Shown here piece after piece: positions 1 to 7,924 of a stretch of DNA of 48,111 bases. The stretch comes from an uncultured Collinsella sp. (GTDB taxonomy: Bacteria > Actinomycetota > Coriobacteriia > Coriobacteriales > Coriobacteriaceae), in contig CAUGJE010000014.1 in NCBI GenBank assembly GCA_959599915.1, forward strand, positions 1 to 48,111. Reading direction: 5' to 3'. The notes under the pieces were generated by a model that searched no databases, was not told where the DNA came from, and was given only the letters and a program-made list of their open reading frames with translations. Each line of letters starts with the position of its first letter. Position 1 is the first letter of the stretch. The translations under genes and the position numbers were made by a program.

Positions 1-73
1 CAATGTTTTTATGTCCTGCTCATATCGTCTCTGCCGGCAGTTGGGGACACTCCTTCCAAGGTGCGGGTAGTCA

Positions 74-117
74 TTGGGGACGTTCTTAAATGACTAGTCG
101 AACAAGAACGTCCCCAA
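74..117. repeat. Extragenic palindrome, family A (GGGGAC type)
   Basis: Two perfect 14-bp inverted arms, TTGGGGACGTTCTT at 74-87 and its complement at 104-117, enclose a 16-nt loop. A partial related sequence (GTTGGGGAC) lies at 41-49. No long T-run follows. The GGGAC core is shared with two other palindrome families in this window, which suggests a common class of REP-like elements. The rest of 1-180 shows no gene; the SD AAGGAG of the next gene is at about 170. Confidence 0.6.
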
Positions 118-180
118 CGACTAGGTGGGGGAGGCGTGAGACAATGGTGGGCGTTGTGTTGTCCGCGCTAAGGAGTTGCC

Positions 181-996
181 ATGTTGTTGTGTCCCGTTTG
201 CCATGAACCGTTGGTGGACGACGAGCGCGGTGCCGCATGCGCGGGCGGACACCGATTTGACCGTGCGCGCGAGGGCTATCTATATCTGCTGCGCTCGTCT
301 AAGAGCGGCGATTCCATGGGCGATCCCAAGTCGCAGGCGCGCAGCCGTCGTGACTTTCTGAACCGTGGATACTACGCGCCGTTGCGCGATGCGATGGTCG
401 AGCTGGTGCGCGAGCGGGTGTCCGGGCGTTTGGCGTCTGCGGACGCTCCCGTGACCTTGCTCGATATTTGCTGCGGCGAGGGCTACTACACGAGCGCCAT
501 GGGTGCGGTGCCGGGCGTGGAGGCTTTCGGGTTCGACTTGGGCAAAGAGATGGTGCGCCTGGCTGCCAAGCGCGGCGATGCGACCTATTTCGTGGCCAAC
601 ATGAAGGATATCCCCGTGGCTGATGGCGCCTTCGATATGGTGACCGAGCTCTTCGCCCCCTTTAACGAGCGTGAATTTGCCCGCGTGCTGGCGCCCGAGG
701 GCTCGCTCTACACCGTGGTGCCGGGTGCTCGGCATCTGTTTGGGCTCAAGGAGGTGCTCTACGACACGCCATATCTCAACGATGAGAAGCTGCCGAAGAC
801 GACCGAGCTCGAGTTGGTGGGAACGCAACGGGTATCTGCGAACATTACGCTCCAGACGCAGGCCGACATCGAGGCGGTGTTCCAGATGACGCCGTACTAC
901 TACCGCACGCGCCCTGCCGATAAAGAGCGCCTGGCAAACCTGGACACCCTTCAGACCGATATCGACTTCATCATTGCCGAGTACCGTCACAGCTAA
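181..996 (+). CDS. rlmA: 23S rRNA (guanine-N1)-methyltransferase, RlmA family
   Basis: The 271-aa protein matches the RlmA family, which methylates N1 of G745 or G748 in 23S rRNA helix 35 using S-adenosylmethionine. The N-terminus has the family's zinc finger (CPVC at residues 5-8, then a Cys and GHRFDRAREG) followed by the hallmark GYLYLL. The SAM-binding Rossmann fold starts near residue 95 with the motif LLDICCGEGYYT, and MVTELFAPF is the post-II region. Length is normal for the family. The start ATG has SD AAGGAG 6 nt upstream. The last 14 codons and the downstream terminator are repeated at 7405-7563. Which guanine is modified (RlmA-I or RlmA-II) cannot be told from sequence alone. Confidence 0.9.
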   Translation: MLLCPVCHEPLVDDERGAACAGGHRFDRAREGYLYLLRSSKSGDSMGDPKSQARSRRDFLNRGYYAPLRDAMVELVRERVSGRLASADAPVTLLDICCGEGYYTSAMGAVPGVEAFGFDLGKEMVRLAAKRGDATYFVANMKDIPVADGAFDMVTELFAPFNEREFARVLAPEGSLYTVVPGARHLFGLKEVLYDTPYLNDEKLPKTTELELVGTQRVSANITLQTQADIEAVFQMTPYYYRTRPADKERLANLDTLQTDIDFIIAEYRHS

Positions 997-998
997 CA

Positions 999-1050
999 AC
1001 CTGCCAAAAAGGGACAGGTTTATTTTGGCAGGTTTTATCTGGGCAAACGT
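999..1050 (+). repeat. Extragenic palindrome, family B, copy 1
   Basis: The unit begins ACCTGCCAAAAAGGGACAGG and ends GCAGGTTTTATCTGGGCAAA. An 11-bp inverted pair (ACCTGCCAAAA / TTTTGGCAGGT) forms a hairpin. Near-identical copies occur at 7465-7516, 27211-27312 (inverted pair) and 47982-48033. It directly abuts the terminator at 1051. Confidence 0.8.
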
Positions 1051-1088
1051 AAAGGGCCGACCGCGGAGATGCGCGATCGGCCCTTTTT
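1051..1088. terminator. Intrinsic terminator between convergent genes
   Basis: The stem AAAGGGCCGA (1051-1060) pairs with TCGGCCCTTT (1077-1086) and is followed by TTTTT on the plus strand and, read backwards, by TTT on the minus strand. It lies between rlmA (+) and the convergent membrane-protein gene (-), so it may work both ways. Confidence 0.8.
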
Positions 1089-1124
1089 AGTTGCTTGGCT
1101 ACAAAGGTTATGAGAAGCGAGCGC

Positions 1125-1526
1125 TTACAGGCGGTCCTTGTTCTCGGCCTTAATGTCGTGTGCCTGCTGAATAAAGAACAGGTCGTACACCACGATGACA
1201 AAGGCGCCAAAGTTGATGGCGTCGCCGCCAAACGCGGGAAGCGTGAGCACGGCCTGCGCAATCGTGGCGATTGCGGCGACGATGCCGAGCTTAAACGCAC
1301 CATCCACCTGCGAAGGCTTGTTGGCGCCCTTGATGCCCGCAACACCTGCGGCAAGATCGACAAGACCCTTGATGACAAGTACGGCCGCGGCGAGCATGGC
1401 GTTCGACCCGTACGTGGAATCGAGGCTGCCCTTGGCGATGCCGACGCCGGCGATGACGAGGCTGGCGATGCCCAAAACAAAGTAAATGAGGGCAAGGACT
1501 TTGAGTGTCTTGCGAGTGTAGCTCAT
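1125..1526 (-). CDS. Small four-helix membrane protein (paralog of 2843-3241)
   Basis: The 133-aa protein is mostly hydrophobic with about four predicted helices (near residues 8-27, 40-62, 75-97 and 105-122) and a charged C-terminus. I do not recognise a named family. It resembles the protein at 2843-3241: both start MS-x-x-RK-x-LKV and share a G-I-(K/R)-x-x-N-x-PS motif between helices 2 and 3. The start at 1526 is chosen because AAAGGA lies 8-9 nt upstream; a longer in-frame reading to 1706 has no SD. It is divergent from the LysR gene at 1723 and could be its target. Function unknown. Confidence 0.75.
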   Translation of the reverse strand: MSYTRKTLKVLALIYFVLGIASLVIAGVGIAKGSLDSTYGSNAMLAAAVLVIKGLVDLAAGVAGIKGANKPSQVDGAFKLGIVAAIATIAQAVLTLPAFGGDAINFGAFVIVVYDLFFIQQAHDIKAENKDRL

Positions 1527-1722
1527 GGCTGGTCCTTTCGAAGTGGACATGACGTATTTGATGCGCACGCAAAACGCATGTCGCGAAGCATATTGTAATT
1601 CAACAAGGCGCTGCATACGTTCATCCAATAGTTGAACGCTCCGTTCGCGACGGGGCTGGCACTTGCGTTGTGCTAGGTTTTTGTTTAACTGGATCATACT
1701 GTGCATTTATTTGAGGTGAATG

Positions 1723-2658
1723 GTGAATATCAAGCAGGTCGGCTATTTTGTCGCCGTATTTGAGACGAAGAGTTTTACCGCCGCGGCACACCAGCGCAAC
1801 GTGACCGTCCAGGCCATTTCCAAGTCAATTAGCGAGCTCGAGCAGTTGTTTAACGTTCAGTTTTTTGAGCGTGGAAATAGTGGCGTAAAGCCGACTCGGG
1901 CCGCCCGTAGCTTTTATGCCAAGGCTCGCAACGCCGTCGAGGCGTATCGTGAGGTTGAAAACTTTGATCCGTTTGGATGCGACCTGACCGTCCCGTCGGC
2001 CTCTGGGGCGCAAGCGATGCCGGAACTCTCGATTGGCCTGTGCGTTCCCGCACTCGATAACGACGATAAGCTATATAAGGGGTTGTCTGCGCTTATCATG
2101 CGTGGTGCCCGCGTGCGCGTGAAGTTTTGTACCGTGCATCCCGGGATCGCTCAGCAGGAGCTCGAGCAGGGCGACCTCGACGCCTTGCTTACGGTGGGCA
2201 CATATGACAATACCAATGATGATTGCGAGCAGCTGGGAACCCTGCCCACGGGTATTGTCGTCGCCGCCGGCCATCCGTTCGCTAAGAGGCCTTTTGTGAC
2301 TGTGGCTGATTTGAGCTCATATCCGGCAGGGCAGTCGGCTGCGTTTGATAACTTTAATAATTCGATTTTTTGGCAGTACGAAAGCCGCGGTGTCCTTGGT
2401 GAGACGCGCATTATCGATGGCCCCGCTCAATTTGGGTCGTTTTTGGTGGCAGAGCACGGCTTTTTCTTAAATGCGATTCTTCCCGTTCCCGGTCAGATTG
2501 CTAGCGGGTTTGAGGTTGTCCCCATTGCGGGTAAAGGGGCCCTGACAGTTCCGGTGTGCCTAGTTTCCCTTAAAGATGAAAAACCCCAAGCTTATCATGT
2601 CGTAGAAAACTACTTGATTCGCATGGTGGGTTGCGCCAACGGGTCCGCCGCTCGCTAG
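1723..2658 (+). CDS. LysR-family transcriptional regulator
   Basis: The 311-aa protein has an N-terminal LysR winged helix-turn-helix (residues 1-60: FVAVFETKSFTAAAHQRNVT, then SISELEQLFNVQFFER) and a C-terminal periplasmic-binding-like effector domain that is weakly conserved. SD GAGGTG (1713-1718) fits the GTG at 1723 better than the ATG at 1720, which would leave only one base of spacing. It lies between two paralogous small membrane-protein genes, both on the opposite strand; the left one is divergent, so the 1527-1722 gap probably holds both promoters. Codon use looks a little AT-richer than the neighbours, in keeping with its place inside the repeat-flanked segment. Effector unknown. 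Confidence 0.85.
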   Translation: MNIKQVGYFVAVFETKSFTAAAHQRNVTVQAISKSISELEQLFNVQFFERGNSGVKPTRAARSFYAKARNAVEAYREVENFDPFGCDLTVPSASGAQAMPELSIGLCVPALDNDDKLYKGLSALIMRGARVRVKFCTVHPGIAQQELEQGDLDALLTVGTYDNTNDDCEQLGTLPTGIVVAAGHPFAKRPFVTVADLSSYPAGQSAAFDNFNNSIFWQYESRGVLGETRIIDGPAQFGSFLVAEHGFFLNAILPVPGQIASGFEVVPIAGKGALTVPVCLVSLKDEKPQAYHVVENYLIRMVGCANGSAAR

Positions 2659-2764
2659 CACATCCGTCGATGCGCTCGCCGCTGTCGGCTTTGCTGCCTG
2701 ACGACATACTGTCGATTGTGCCGTGTGTCGCAATCGAATGAACGCAAAGGCCATTCATAGCAGA

Positions 2765-2809
2765 CCGCCCTCCGTTTCTCGTCTGTCTGAGAAACGGAGG
2801 GCGGTTTTT
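2765..2809 (+). terminator. Strong intrinsic terminator
   Basis: A 16-bp stem (CCGCCCTCCGTTTCTC at 2765-2780 with its perfect complement at 2789-2804) has an 8-nt loop and is followed by TTTTT. It terminates the LysR transcript and sits before the convergent membrane-protein gene. Confidence 0.92.
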
Positions 2810-2842
2810 ATGCGTGGCGCTTTGTACAGTTGAGCCCGATGC

Positions 2843-3241
2843 CTAGCTCAGGCGCTCCTGGCTTTCCTTTTTAACGCGGTTGGCGAAAACGAAGTACACG
2901 GCACTTACGACCACGGCGGTGACATCGGTGGCGCTGGTGCCGACTCCGCCCAAGAAGGGCTCGGAGAGCAGCAGGCTCACAACGGCGCATGCTAGGCAAA
3001 TGATAGCCCAGACCCAAACGATGCCAATCTTGCTGGGGTTATTTGAGGCACGGATGCCCAACACGGCGGCGATGATTTCGACGATGCCCATCACGATGAC
3101 GACAACGCTGTAAACCGAGAGGTCGCCGCTGGCGTCGCCCGAAGCCGACGTGAGCGCCAACGCGCCTGCAGCGATGCTGAAAACACCTCCCAATAAATAG
3201 ACGATGGACATGACCTTTAGGACTTTACGGTTGTTGCTCAT
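2843..3241 (-). CDS. Small four-helix membrane protein (paralog of 1125-1526)
   Basis: The 132-aa hydrophobic protein has about four transmembrane helices and a basic C-terminal tail (RVKKESQERLS). It shares the N-terminal MSNNRKVLKV pattern and the internal GIRASNNPSK motif with the protein at 1125-1526, so the two are paralogs separated by a LysR gene. The start has an SD-like AAAGGAA upstream. It lies 60 bp downstream of the 3' remainder of the MscS gene on the same strand and might be cotranscribed with it. Function unknown. Confidence 0.75.
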   Translation of the reverse strand: MSNNRKVLKVMSIVYLLGGVFSIAAGALALTSASGDASGDLSVYSVVVIVMGIVEIIAAVLGIRASNNPSKIGIVWVWAIICLACAVVSLLLSEPFLGGVGTSATDVTAVVVSAVYFVFANRVKKESQERLS

Positions 3242-3301
3242 GTTCAGTTCCTTTCCCTTGAGCCGTTATGGCACCGTGCACGTATTGCCTGGCGCCATGA
3301 A

Positions 3302-3787
3302 TTACTGATTGAGGGGTTCGTTGCCCAGATCTTGCGAGGCGAGTTCCTGTTCTTCGTTAAACTCGTCCGCTTCGGCGAGTTCCTCGGCGGTAGCTGCCTT
3401 TGGAGCGGACTCAACGGCATCGCAATGATCGAAAACGAGTTGATAGGGGGCGATGTCACGGCGGGACAGCATAAGCTTTACCTCGCGGCGCAAAGAGCGC
3501 ATGACGCTGCCGCGGTCTGTCTCCTTGCAGGTGGCGACAACGCGAATGGTCATAGCGGTGCTGCTAAGGTCGACCACGCCCTTGTAGAAGGGGCCTTCGA
3601 TAATGGCGGGAACGCGGTCATGCACGCTTTTGAGCTCGTCTTTAAGCACCTTTTCGACATAGGGTAGAGATTCCCCCACCGGTATGGTGATGTCTATGCT
3701 GGCGTAAGAATTAAGTTTGGTCATGTTGGTGACATTCGAAATCGAGCTATTGCGCAGCAGTAGAACATTGCCGTTGCCGTCATTGAT
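3302..3787 (-). pseudogene. C-terminal domain of the MscS-family channel, beyond an in-frame amber codon
   Basis: These 161 codons continue the frame of the gene at 3788-6385 after one TAG (3788-3790). They begin INDGNGNVLLLRNSSISNVT, the expected next stretch of the MscS beta domain, followed by a typical MscS alpha/beta C-terminal domain (SIDITIPVGESLPYVEKVLK) and an acidic tail. The first ATG (3724) has no SD, so independent translation of this part looks unlikely. Either the gene is broken by a nonsense change, the amber is read through, or the base is a sequence error. Without the stop the protein would be 1,027 aa. Confidence 0.75.
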
Positions 3788-6385
3788 CTATGTGGTTCGC
3801 ACGCCAATTTCCATAACGGTGCCGGTATTGCCGCCAACCGAGATGACGTCTCCAACGCGGAACTCGCCTTCAAAGATAATAAAGAGCCCGCACAAGATAT
3901 CCGTGATGAGGTCTTTGGCTCCAAAGGAGACCGCGAGTGTAATGATGCCTGCCGAGGCCAAAAGCGTTGCGGTGTCGACACCCAAAACGCCTAGGCACCA
4001 ATAGAGCATGGCGATGAGGGTTCCGTATTTTGTCAGGCTCGAGAGAAGTCGGCATATCGTCTCGCCGCGCGCGCCAAGCACGTTGGACAACATGCGAAGA
4101 AGCGACTGTGCGATTGCGCACACTGTGAGCGCCACACAGGCGTACATGATTGAAGCGGTGAGCGCGAATATGTTGAGACCGTGCTGCCAGTCGTTACCCA
4201 GTATGTAGGTGAATACCGAACGCGGGCCAAATAGAGTGTCTTTAAACAAGACGGCCAAAAAGACGATAAACACTCCGATACCGGTAAACCATCTAAGGAC
4301 CGTGCCGAGTTTTTGCTCGGGGGTTTTGTCTTCCCATTTAAAGGAAATGTTGAGCCATCGGCCAATGGCACTTTCGCTGTGCTTGATACGGCCGTCAGAT
4401 GTCGTGACTGTGATGTTGTGCCGTCTTGCCGTGAAATCGTTTTCGCGCTTCGAACGTTTTTCTTCGACTCTTATAGTGTCGAGCGTCAGCAGAGGGTAGA
4501 TGAGGACAAAGCATATAGCGGCGATGATTCCGGTTGCGATGGTGAGCGGAACGCGCTGGTGCATAAAAGAGTCTTCGGGTGCCGCGACGTAAACGTAGTA
4601 GTCGTCAGTCTCTAGGCAGGAGGCGTAGAGTTTCTGGTTGTCGATGTAAATGAAATCGCTAAAGCCGTCTGCAAGGTGCTCGTCAGCCAGTCCTATTTCG
4701 GACGCCTTTTTCCCCATAAGAAGATTGTTGGGATGATATGCAACGGTGCCGTCTTTTTTCTCGATTGCAAAGGCGAAGCCTCCGGCGCCCGCCTTGATGC
4801 CGTCGAGCACCACGCCGATCTTGGTGCTCTTGAGCATTTCTTCTAAGCGCATAGGGCGCACGGCAATCTGAGCGATTCCGTCTGCAATGCCATCTTGATC
4901 GTAGAGTGCGACGCCGATGTACTGATATGTCTCGCCAGTGGTTCTGTTGATAGAGAGGGGCTGTATATACTCATCCTTGCCGCCCAAAAGCGAGCGGAAC
5001 TCGTAGGAGGAGTCGCCGTACTTGGTCGAAAGACTATAGGATCGTTGTGACGTGCTCGAGCTCGTCATATTGCCGTCGCCGTCGTAGAGGTAAATTGACT
5101 CGACGCCAAGCGTTTCTGCCAAGCTGTGCAGATCGGCTCGCGTGGCGAGCTCTGGATTGTGCTCAACGATGTAGGCGATAATATGGCAGGTAGTGGCGTA
5201 GTGGTCACTATATTGCCTCGTAAGTTCATCCTCGCGCATTGCATTGTTTTTGAGCGTTTGATCAATCTGCTCTACGCGCTCTCGATTGACCGTCGCTTGG
5301 CTCGAAAGGGCAAAGAGCGTTTGCATATAGAAGGTTACCGCCAAGAGCAAGACGAGTCCTGCAACGGACAAGGCTGTTGCGCGCCTGCCCACGGCGGGGT
5401 TAAACCTAAGGTTGCGACCGATCTTGACGTATTCGTGATCGCCTTGGTCGCTATGCTCGTCATCCGCAAGGACAAACAGGTCATAGAGCGCCACGGCGGC
5501 GACGATTGCGATGAAGGCAAAGAGGATGACGCCCACGGTGATGTTGCGTGCGGTGGCGGTGTCGCTTTCGGGAATGGCGAGAATGTAATAGGTGTCATCG
5601 ACCAACTTGACGCGACAGTACAGGCTTGTGTTCTTGACGGAAGTGAAGAATGTTTTGCCGTCCTCAAGATTGCTAATATCGATGCCGTTGTCGAGTGCAT
5701 CGGTACCTATCATGTTCTGGTCGGGATGGTAGGTGATCAGATGCGTTTTTGCCGATACGGCGAGGACAAATCCGTGGCTGCCGAGCGAGATGTTCTTGAG
5801 CATGCTCTCGGTCGATCCGGTGTCCTTGACAAGGGCGTGCAGCTCTCGGGGATTTTGTTCTACGATGGCCATGGTGTCGTCATCGATTTTGGCGGCATAG
5901 TATCGCATGAGCCAGTCTTGATCGGGAAGATCGACCTCAACCGGATCGGAGGGCTTGCCGGTCTCGAAGCACTGACGTAGCTGGTTGAAGCGGGCGCGGC
6001 TAAAATCGGCTTTGGTGTCAGCTGCCTTGGCGATGATAGAGCCGTCGCGTCGGGCGACGAGAACGTTATCGACCTTGAGCAGGTCCTTGAGTTCGGCCAT
6101 TTTGACATCGGTCGCTTCGTAACCGGCATCGTTAGCCGCCATAAATGCGATGCTTGCGGCGCGCGTGCGATACAGGTCATCAAATGTTTGGGCGTTGTCT
6201 TTCGTTTCCGCCCGAGCCGTTTTAACGAGATCGGGGAGTTCGGCGGCAACGCGATCAAATTCCAGAGCGTATTCCTCTTGCGATAGACGCGTTTGCATCG
6301 AGGCGAGTAGGAGTCCCATCGCCAATGCGCAGACGGTTACGGCAACGGCAAGCGCCACAGACTTCTTTTTTAATCGCTTGGACAT
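3788..6385 (-). CDS. Dual-Cache-sensor MscS mechanosensitive channel, ended by an amber codon
   Basis: The 865-aa reading frame has a membrane helix (residues 9-30), an extracytoplasmic Cache-like domain (about 35-278, with the HPDQNMIG motif at 220-227), helices near 282-304 and 336-358, a second Cache-like domain (360-608, HPNNLLMG at 551-558), another helix (612-635), then MscS helices from about 695. The pore helix is near 808-835 (AGIITLAVSFGAKDLITDIL) and the start of the beta domain is EGEFRVGDVISVGGNTGTV. The frame stops at TAG right after GVRTT, inside the conserved beta domain. SD GGGAG lies 7 nt before the ATG, just after the stop of the upstream binding-protein gene, so the two are translationally linked. 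MscS proteins form pressure- or ligand-gated pores; two Cache sensors suggest ligand gating. That role is inferred. Confidence 0.85.
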   Translation of the reverse strand: MSKRLKKKSVALAVAVTVCALAMGLLLASMQTRLSQEEYALEFDRVAAELPDLVKTARAETKDNAQTFDDLYRTRAASIAFMAANDAGYEATDVKMAELKDLLKVDNVLVARRDGSIIAKAADTKADFSRARFNQLRQCFETGKPSDPVEVDLPDQDWLMRYYAAKIDDDTMAIVEQNPRELHALVKDTGSTESMLKNISLGSHGFVLAVSAKTHLITYHPDQNMIGTDALDNGIDISNLEDGKTFFTSVKNTSLYCRVKLVDDTYYILAIPESDTATARNITVGVILFAFIAIVAAVALYDLFVLADDEHSDQGDHEYVKIGRNLRFNPAVGRRATALSVAGLVLLLAVTFYMQTLFALSSQATVNRERVEQIDQTLKNNAMREDELTRQYSDHYATTCHIIAYIVEHNPELATRADLHSLAETLGVESIYLYDGDGNMTSSSTSQRSYSLSTKYGDSSYEFRSLLGGKDEYIQPLSINRTTGETYQYIGVALYDQDGIADGIAQIAVRPMRLEEMLKSTKIGVVLDGIKAGAGGFAFAIEKKDGTVAYHPNNLLMGKKASEIGLADEHLADGFSDFIYIDNQKLYASCLETDDYYVYVAAPEDSFMHQRVPLTIATGIIAAICFVLIYPLLTLDTIRVEEKRSKRENDFTARRHNITVTTSDGRIKHSESAIGRWLNISFKWEDKTPEQKLGTVLRWFTGIGVFIVFLAVLFKDTLFGPRSVFTYILGNDWQHGLNIFALTASIMYACVALTVCAIAQSLLRMLSNVLGARGETICRLLSSLTKYGTLIAMLYWCLGVLGVDTATLLASAGIITLAVSFGAKDLITDILCGLFIIFEGEFRVGDVISVGGNTGTVMEIGVRTT

Positions 6386-6397
6386 GGGTAGGCTCCC

Positions 6398-7237
6398 TTA
6401 GTTCCATTTATTGATGAGCTTATCGACTGTTTTGTCTTTGAGCATTGAGCGCACTTCGGCGGCAATCTTAGGCGAAAGCTCAGAGCCCTTCTTCGTTGCG
6501 ACGGCATAACGCTGTGGGTTGATGCCAAAATCGGGCAGGACGGTGCGCTCGCCATCGAGATAGGTTTTGGCAATTGCGCCGTCCGTCGCCATGGCGTCGA
6601 CGTCGCCGGCTTCCAATGCTTGGGAAAGCTCGGCGTAGCTCGCGTATTGGCTTAGATGCCATGTGTCGTAGTCGATGCTGCCGCTCTCGGCATCCTGTTG
6701 CCGGGGTATGCCGTCCGAAAGCCCCAGTTCCAAAAACTTCGCGGCAAGTTGAGGTGCGGCGTTCGTTCCGGCTACCGTGCCAATTGTTCCGCCTTCAAGC
6801 TGGGAAAAGGATTGAATGAGCGATGTGTTTTCGACAACAAGAATTACCGAATCGGTGTAATAGGCGGGAGAGAAGTCAAACAGCTTTTTGCGTTCGTCGC
6901 TTATCGAGTAGCAAGCAATCAGACAATCGACTTTTCCCGACGAGAGCATTTCTTCGCGCGTCTCGGGCGTTACGGTTATAAACGAACAGTCTCCATAACC
7001 GAGACGGTTTGCCAGCTCGTTGGCGAGGTCGATTTCGAATCCGTAGTACTTGCCGTTGTTGGGGTTACGTTCGCTAAACCCGACGATATCCGAGCGGACG
7101 CCTACACTCAGCTTGCCCTTGCCAGGCATGCCGGAATTGCCGTTTGAGCAGGCTGGTAGCAACATGGCTGCAAGTGCGGCTCCGGTTGCCGAGATTGCCA
7201 GCCGGCAGGCATTTCGGCGTGTGACTGAATGGTCCAT
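6398..7237 (-). CDS. Amino-acid-type solute-binding lipoprotein (SBP family 3)
   Basis: The protein of about 279 aa has a signal with a twin-arginine-like TRRNACRLA and a lipobox LLPAC, so it is probably a membrane-anchored lipoprotein. The rest matches family-3 solute-binding proteins: KLSVGVRSDIVGF, YGFEIDLANELANRLGYG, DCLIACYSISDERKKLFDFS, and a C-terminal lobe ending in MLKDKTVDKLINKWN. The start at 7237 has AGGA 6 nt upstream; the ATG at 7243 would sit on the SD itself. No ABC permease or ATPase gene is nearby. Instead the next gene, 12 bp downstream, is the dual-Cache MscS channel, so this protein may present a ligand to it. Ligand unknown; the family usually binds polar amino acids. 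Confidence 0.88.
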   Translation of the reverse strand: MDHSVTRRNACRLAISATGAALAAMLLPACSNGNSGMPGKGKLSVGVRSDIVGFSERNPNNGKYYGFEIDLANELANRLGYGDCSFITVTPETREEMLSSGKVDCLIACYSISDERKKLFDFSPAYYTDSVILVVENTSLIQSFSQLEGGTIGTVAGTNAAPQLAAKFLELGLSDGIPRQQDAESGSIDYDTWHLSQYASYAELSQALEAGDVDAMATDGAIAKTYLDGERTVLPDFGINPQRYAVATKKGSELSPKIAAEVRSMLKDKTVDKLINKWN

Positions 7238-7464
7238 TTGCATTCCTCACGACGATTGTTCAGTTCTTTAATGATATGGACGGGTAACTGTGGAATAGTC
7301 GTGAAGCGGCAGGTAAACAAAGGGTTGAGGCGGAGGATAAAATCTGTCGGCATCGGGCACTTTATTGCTAAATAGATGTCAGCATGCTGCGATGGGCGTT
7401 AGGTCCTGGACACCCTTCAGACCGATACCGACTTCATCATCGCCGAGTACCGCCACAGCTAACA

Positions 7465-7516
7465 ACCTGCCAAAAAGGGACAGGTTTGTTTTGGCAGGTT
7501 TTATCTGGGCAAACGT
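7465..7516 (+). repeat. Extragenic palindrome, family B, copy 2
   Basis: It differs from copy 1 (999-1050) by one base in the loop (TTTGTTTTGG for TTTATTTTGG). It is part of the 159-bp direct repeat. Confidence 0.8.
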
Positions 7517-7556
7517 AAAGGGCCGATCGCGCAGTAACGCGATCGGCCCTTTTTAG
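7517..7556 (+). terminator. Intrinsic terminator (copy of the rlmA terminator)
   Basis: AAAGGGCCGATCGCG (7517-7531) pairs with CGCGATCGGCCCTTT (7538-7552), then TTTTTAG. The stem is longer than in the left copy because the divergent bases are compensatory. Confidence 0.8.
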
Positions 7557-7720
7557 TTGCTTGATTGCGGGATGGGTAAGCACGGCCTGAAAGCGCTTTA
7601 GGCCTGCGCACCTCAACCTTTCAAAAAGGAAAGCTGGACGTAAGTCAAATCGATGGCAGTTCAAGTGCAGCGCTGCGATGATGAGGCCATAGCAAGGAGT
7701 TGGTCTAAGGAGGAGCCATG

Positions 7721-7861
7721 ATGTACGGAACAGGGCAGGCGCGCGAGCCGCGATCGTTGGGAAGGTGCATGAGCGATTCTGTGATCGCTGCCGTGTGCAC
7801 GGGATTGATGGCGGTGCTTTGCATTGGGATGCTGTGGGCCATGTCGCATGTGGGACAATAG
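7721..7861 (+). CDS. 46-aa single-span membrane miniprotein
   Basis: A 46-codon reading frame starts at ATG 7721 (or 7718, giving 47 aa) with a perfect SD AAGGAGG at 7707-7713, 7 nt upstream. The product begins MYGTGQAREPRSLGRCMSDS, then one hydrophobic span (VIAAVCTGLMAVLCIGMLWA) and MSHVGQ. The basic N-terminus suggests it stays inside the cell. It lies 63 bp upstream of rsmJ on the same strand. I recognise no family. The strong SD and clean helix argue that it is real. Confidence 0.6.
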   Translation: MYGTGQAREPRSLGRCMSDSVIAAVCTGLMAVLCIGMLWAMSHVGQ

Positions 7862-7924
7862 CGGACGGTTGGGTGCCGACACATGCAGCGCTCGCGTATC
7901 CGTTTTGCTTGCTAAGGAGTGTCC

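Larger units (their letters stand above)
939..1097. repeat. 159-bp direct repeat, left copy (rlmA 3' end plus terminator)
   Basis: Positions 939-1097 recur in the same orientation at 7405-7563, with about 9 differences in 159 bp and no gap. The repeat spans the last 19 codons of rlmA including its stop, one family-B palindrome and the intrinsic terminator. Three differences fall in the coding part, two of them silent. Those in the terminator keep a stable stem. The two copies flank a segment of about 6.3 kb. Confidence 0.85.
7405..7563. repeat. 159-bp direct repeat, right copy (orphan rlmA 3' end)
   Basis: This is the second copy of 939-1097. It encodes the last codons of an rlmA gene in frame (QTDTDFIIAEYRHS, stop) with no gene body upstream, then a family-B palindrome and a terminator. 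The 7238-7720 gap otherwise holds only the promoter region of the binding-protein operon (7238-7400) and the leader of the miniprotein gene. Confidence 0.85.
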
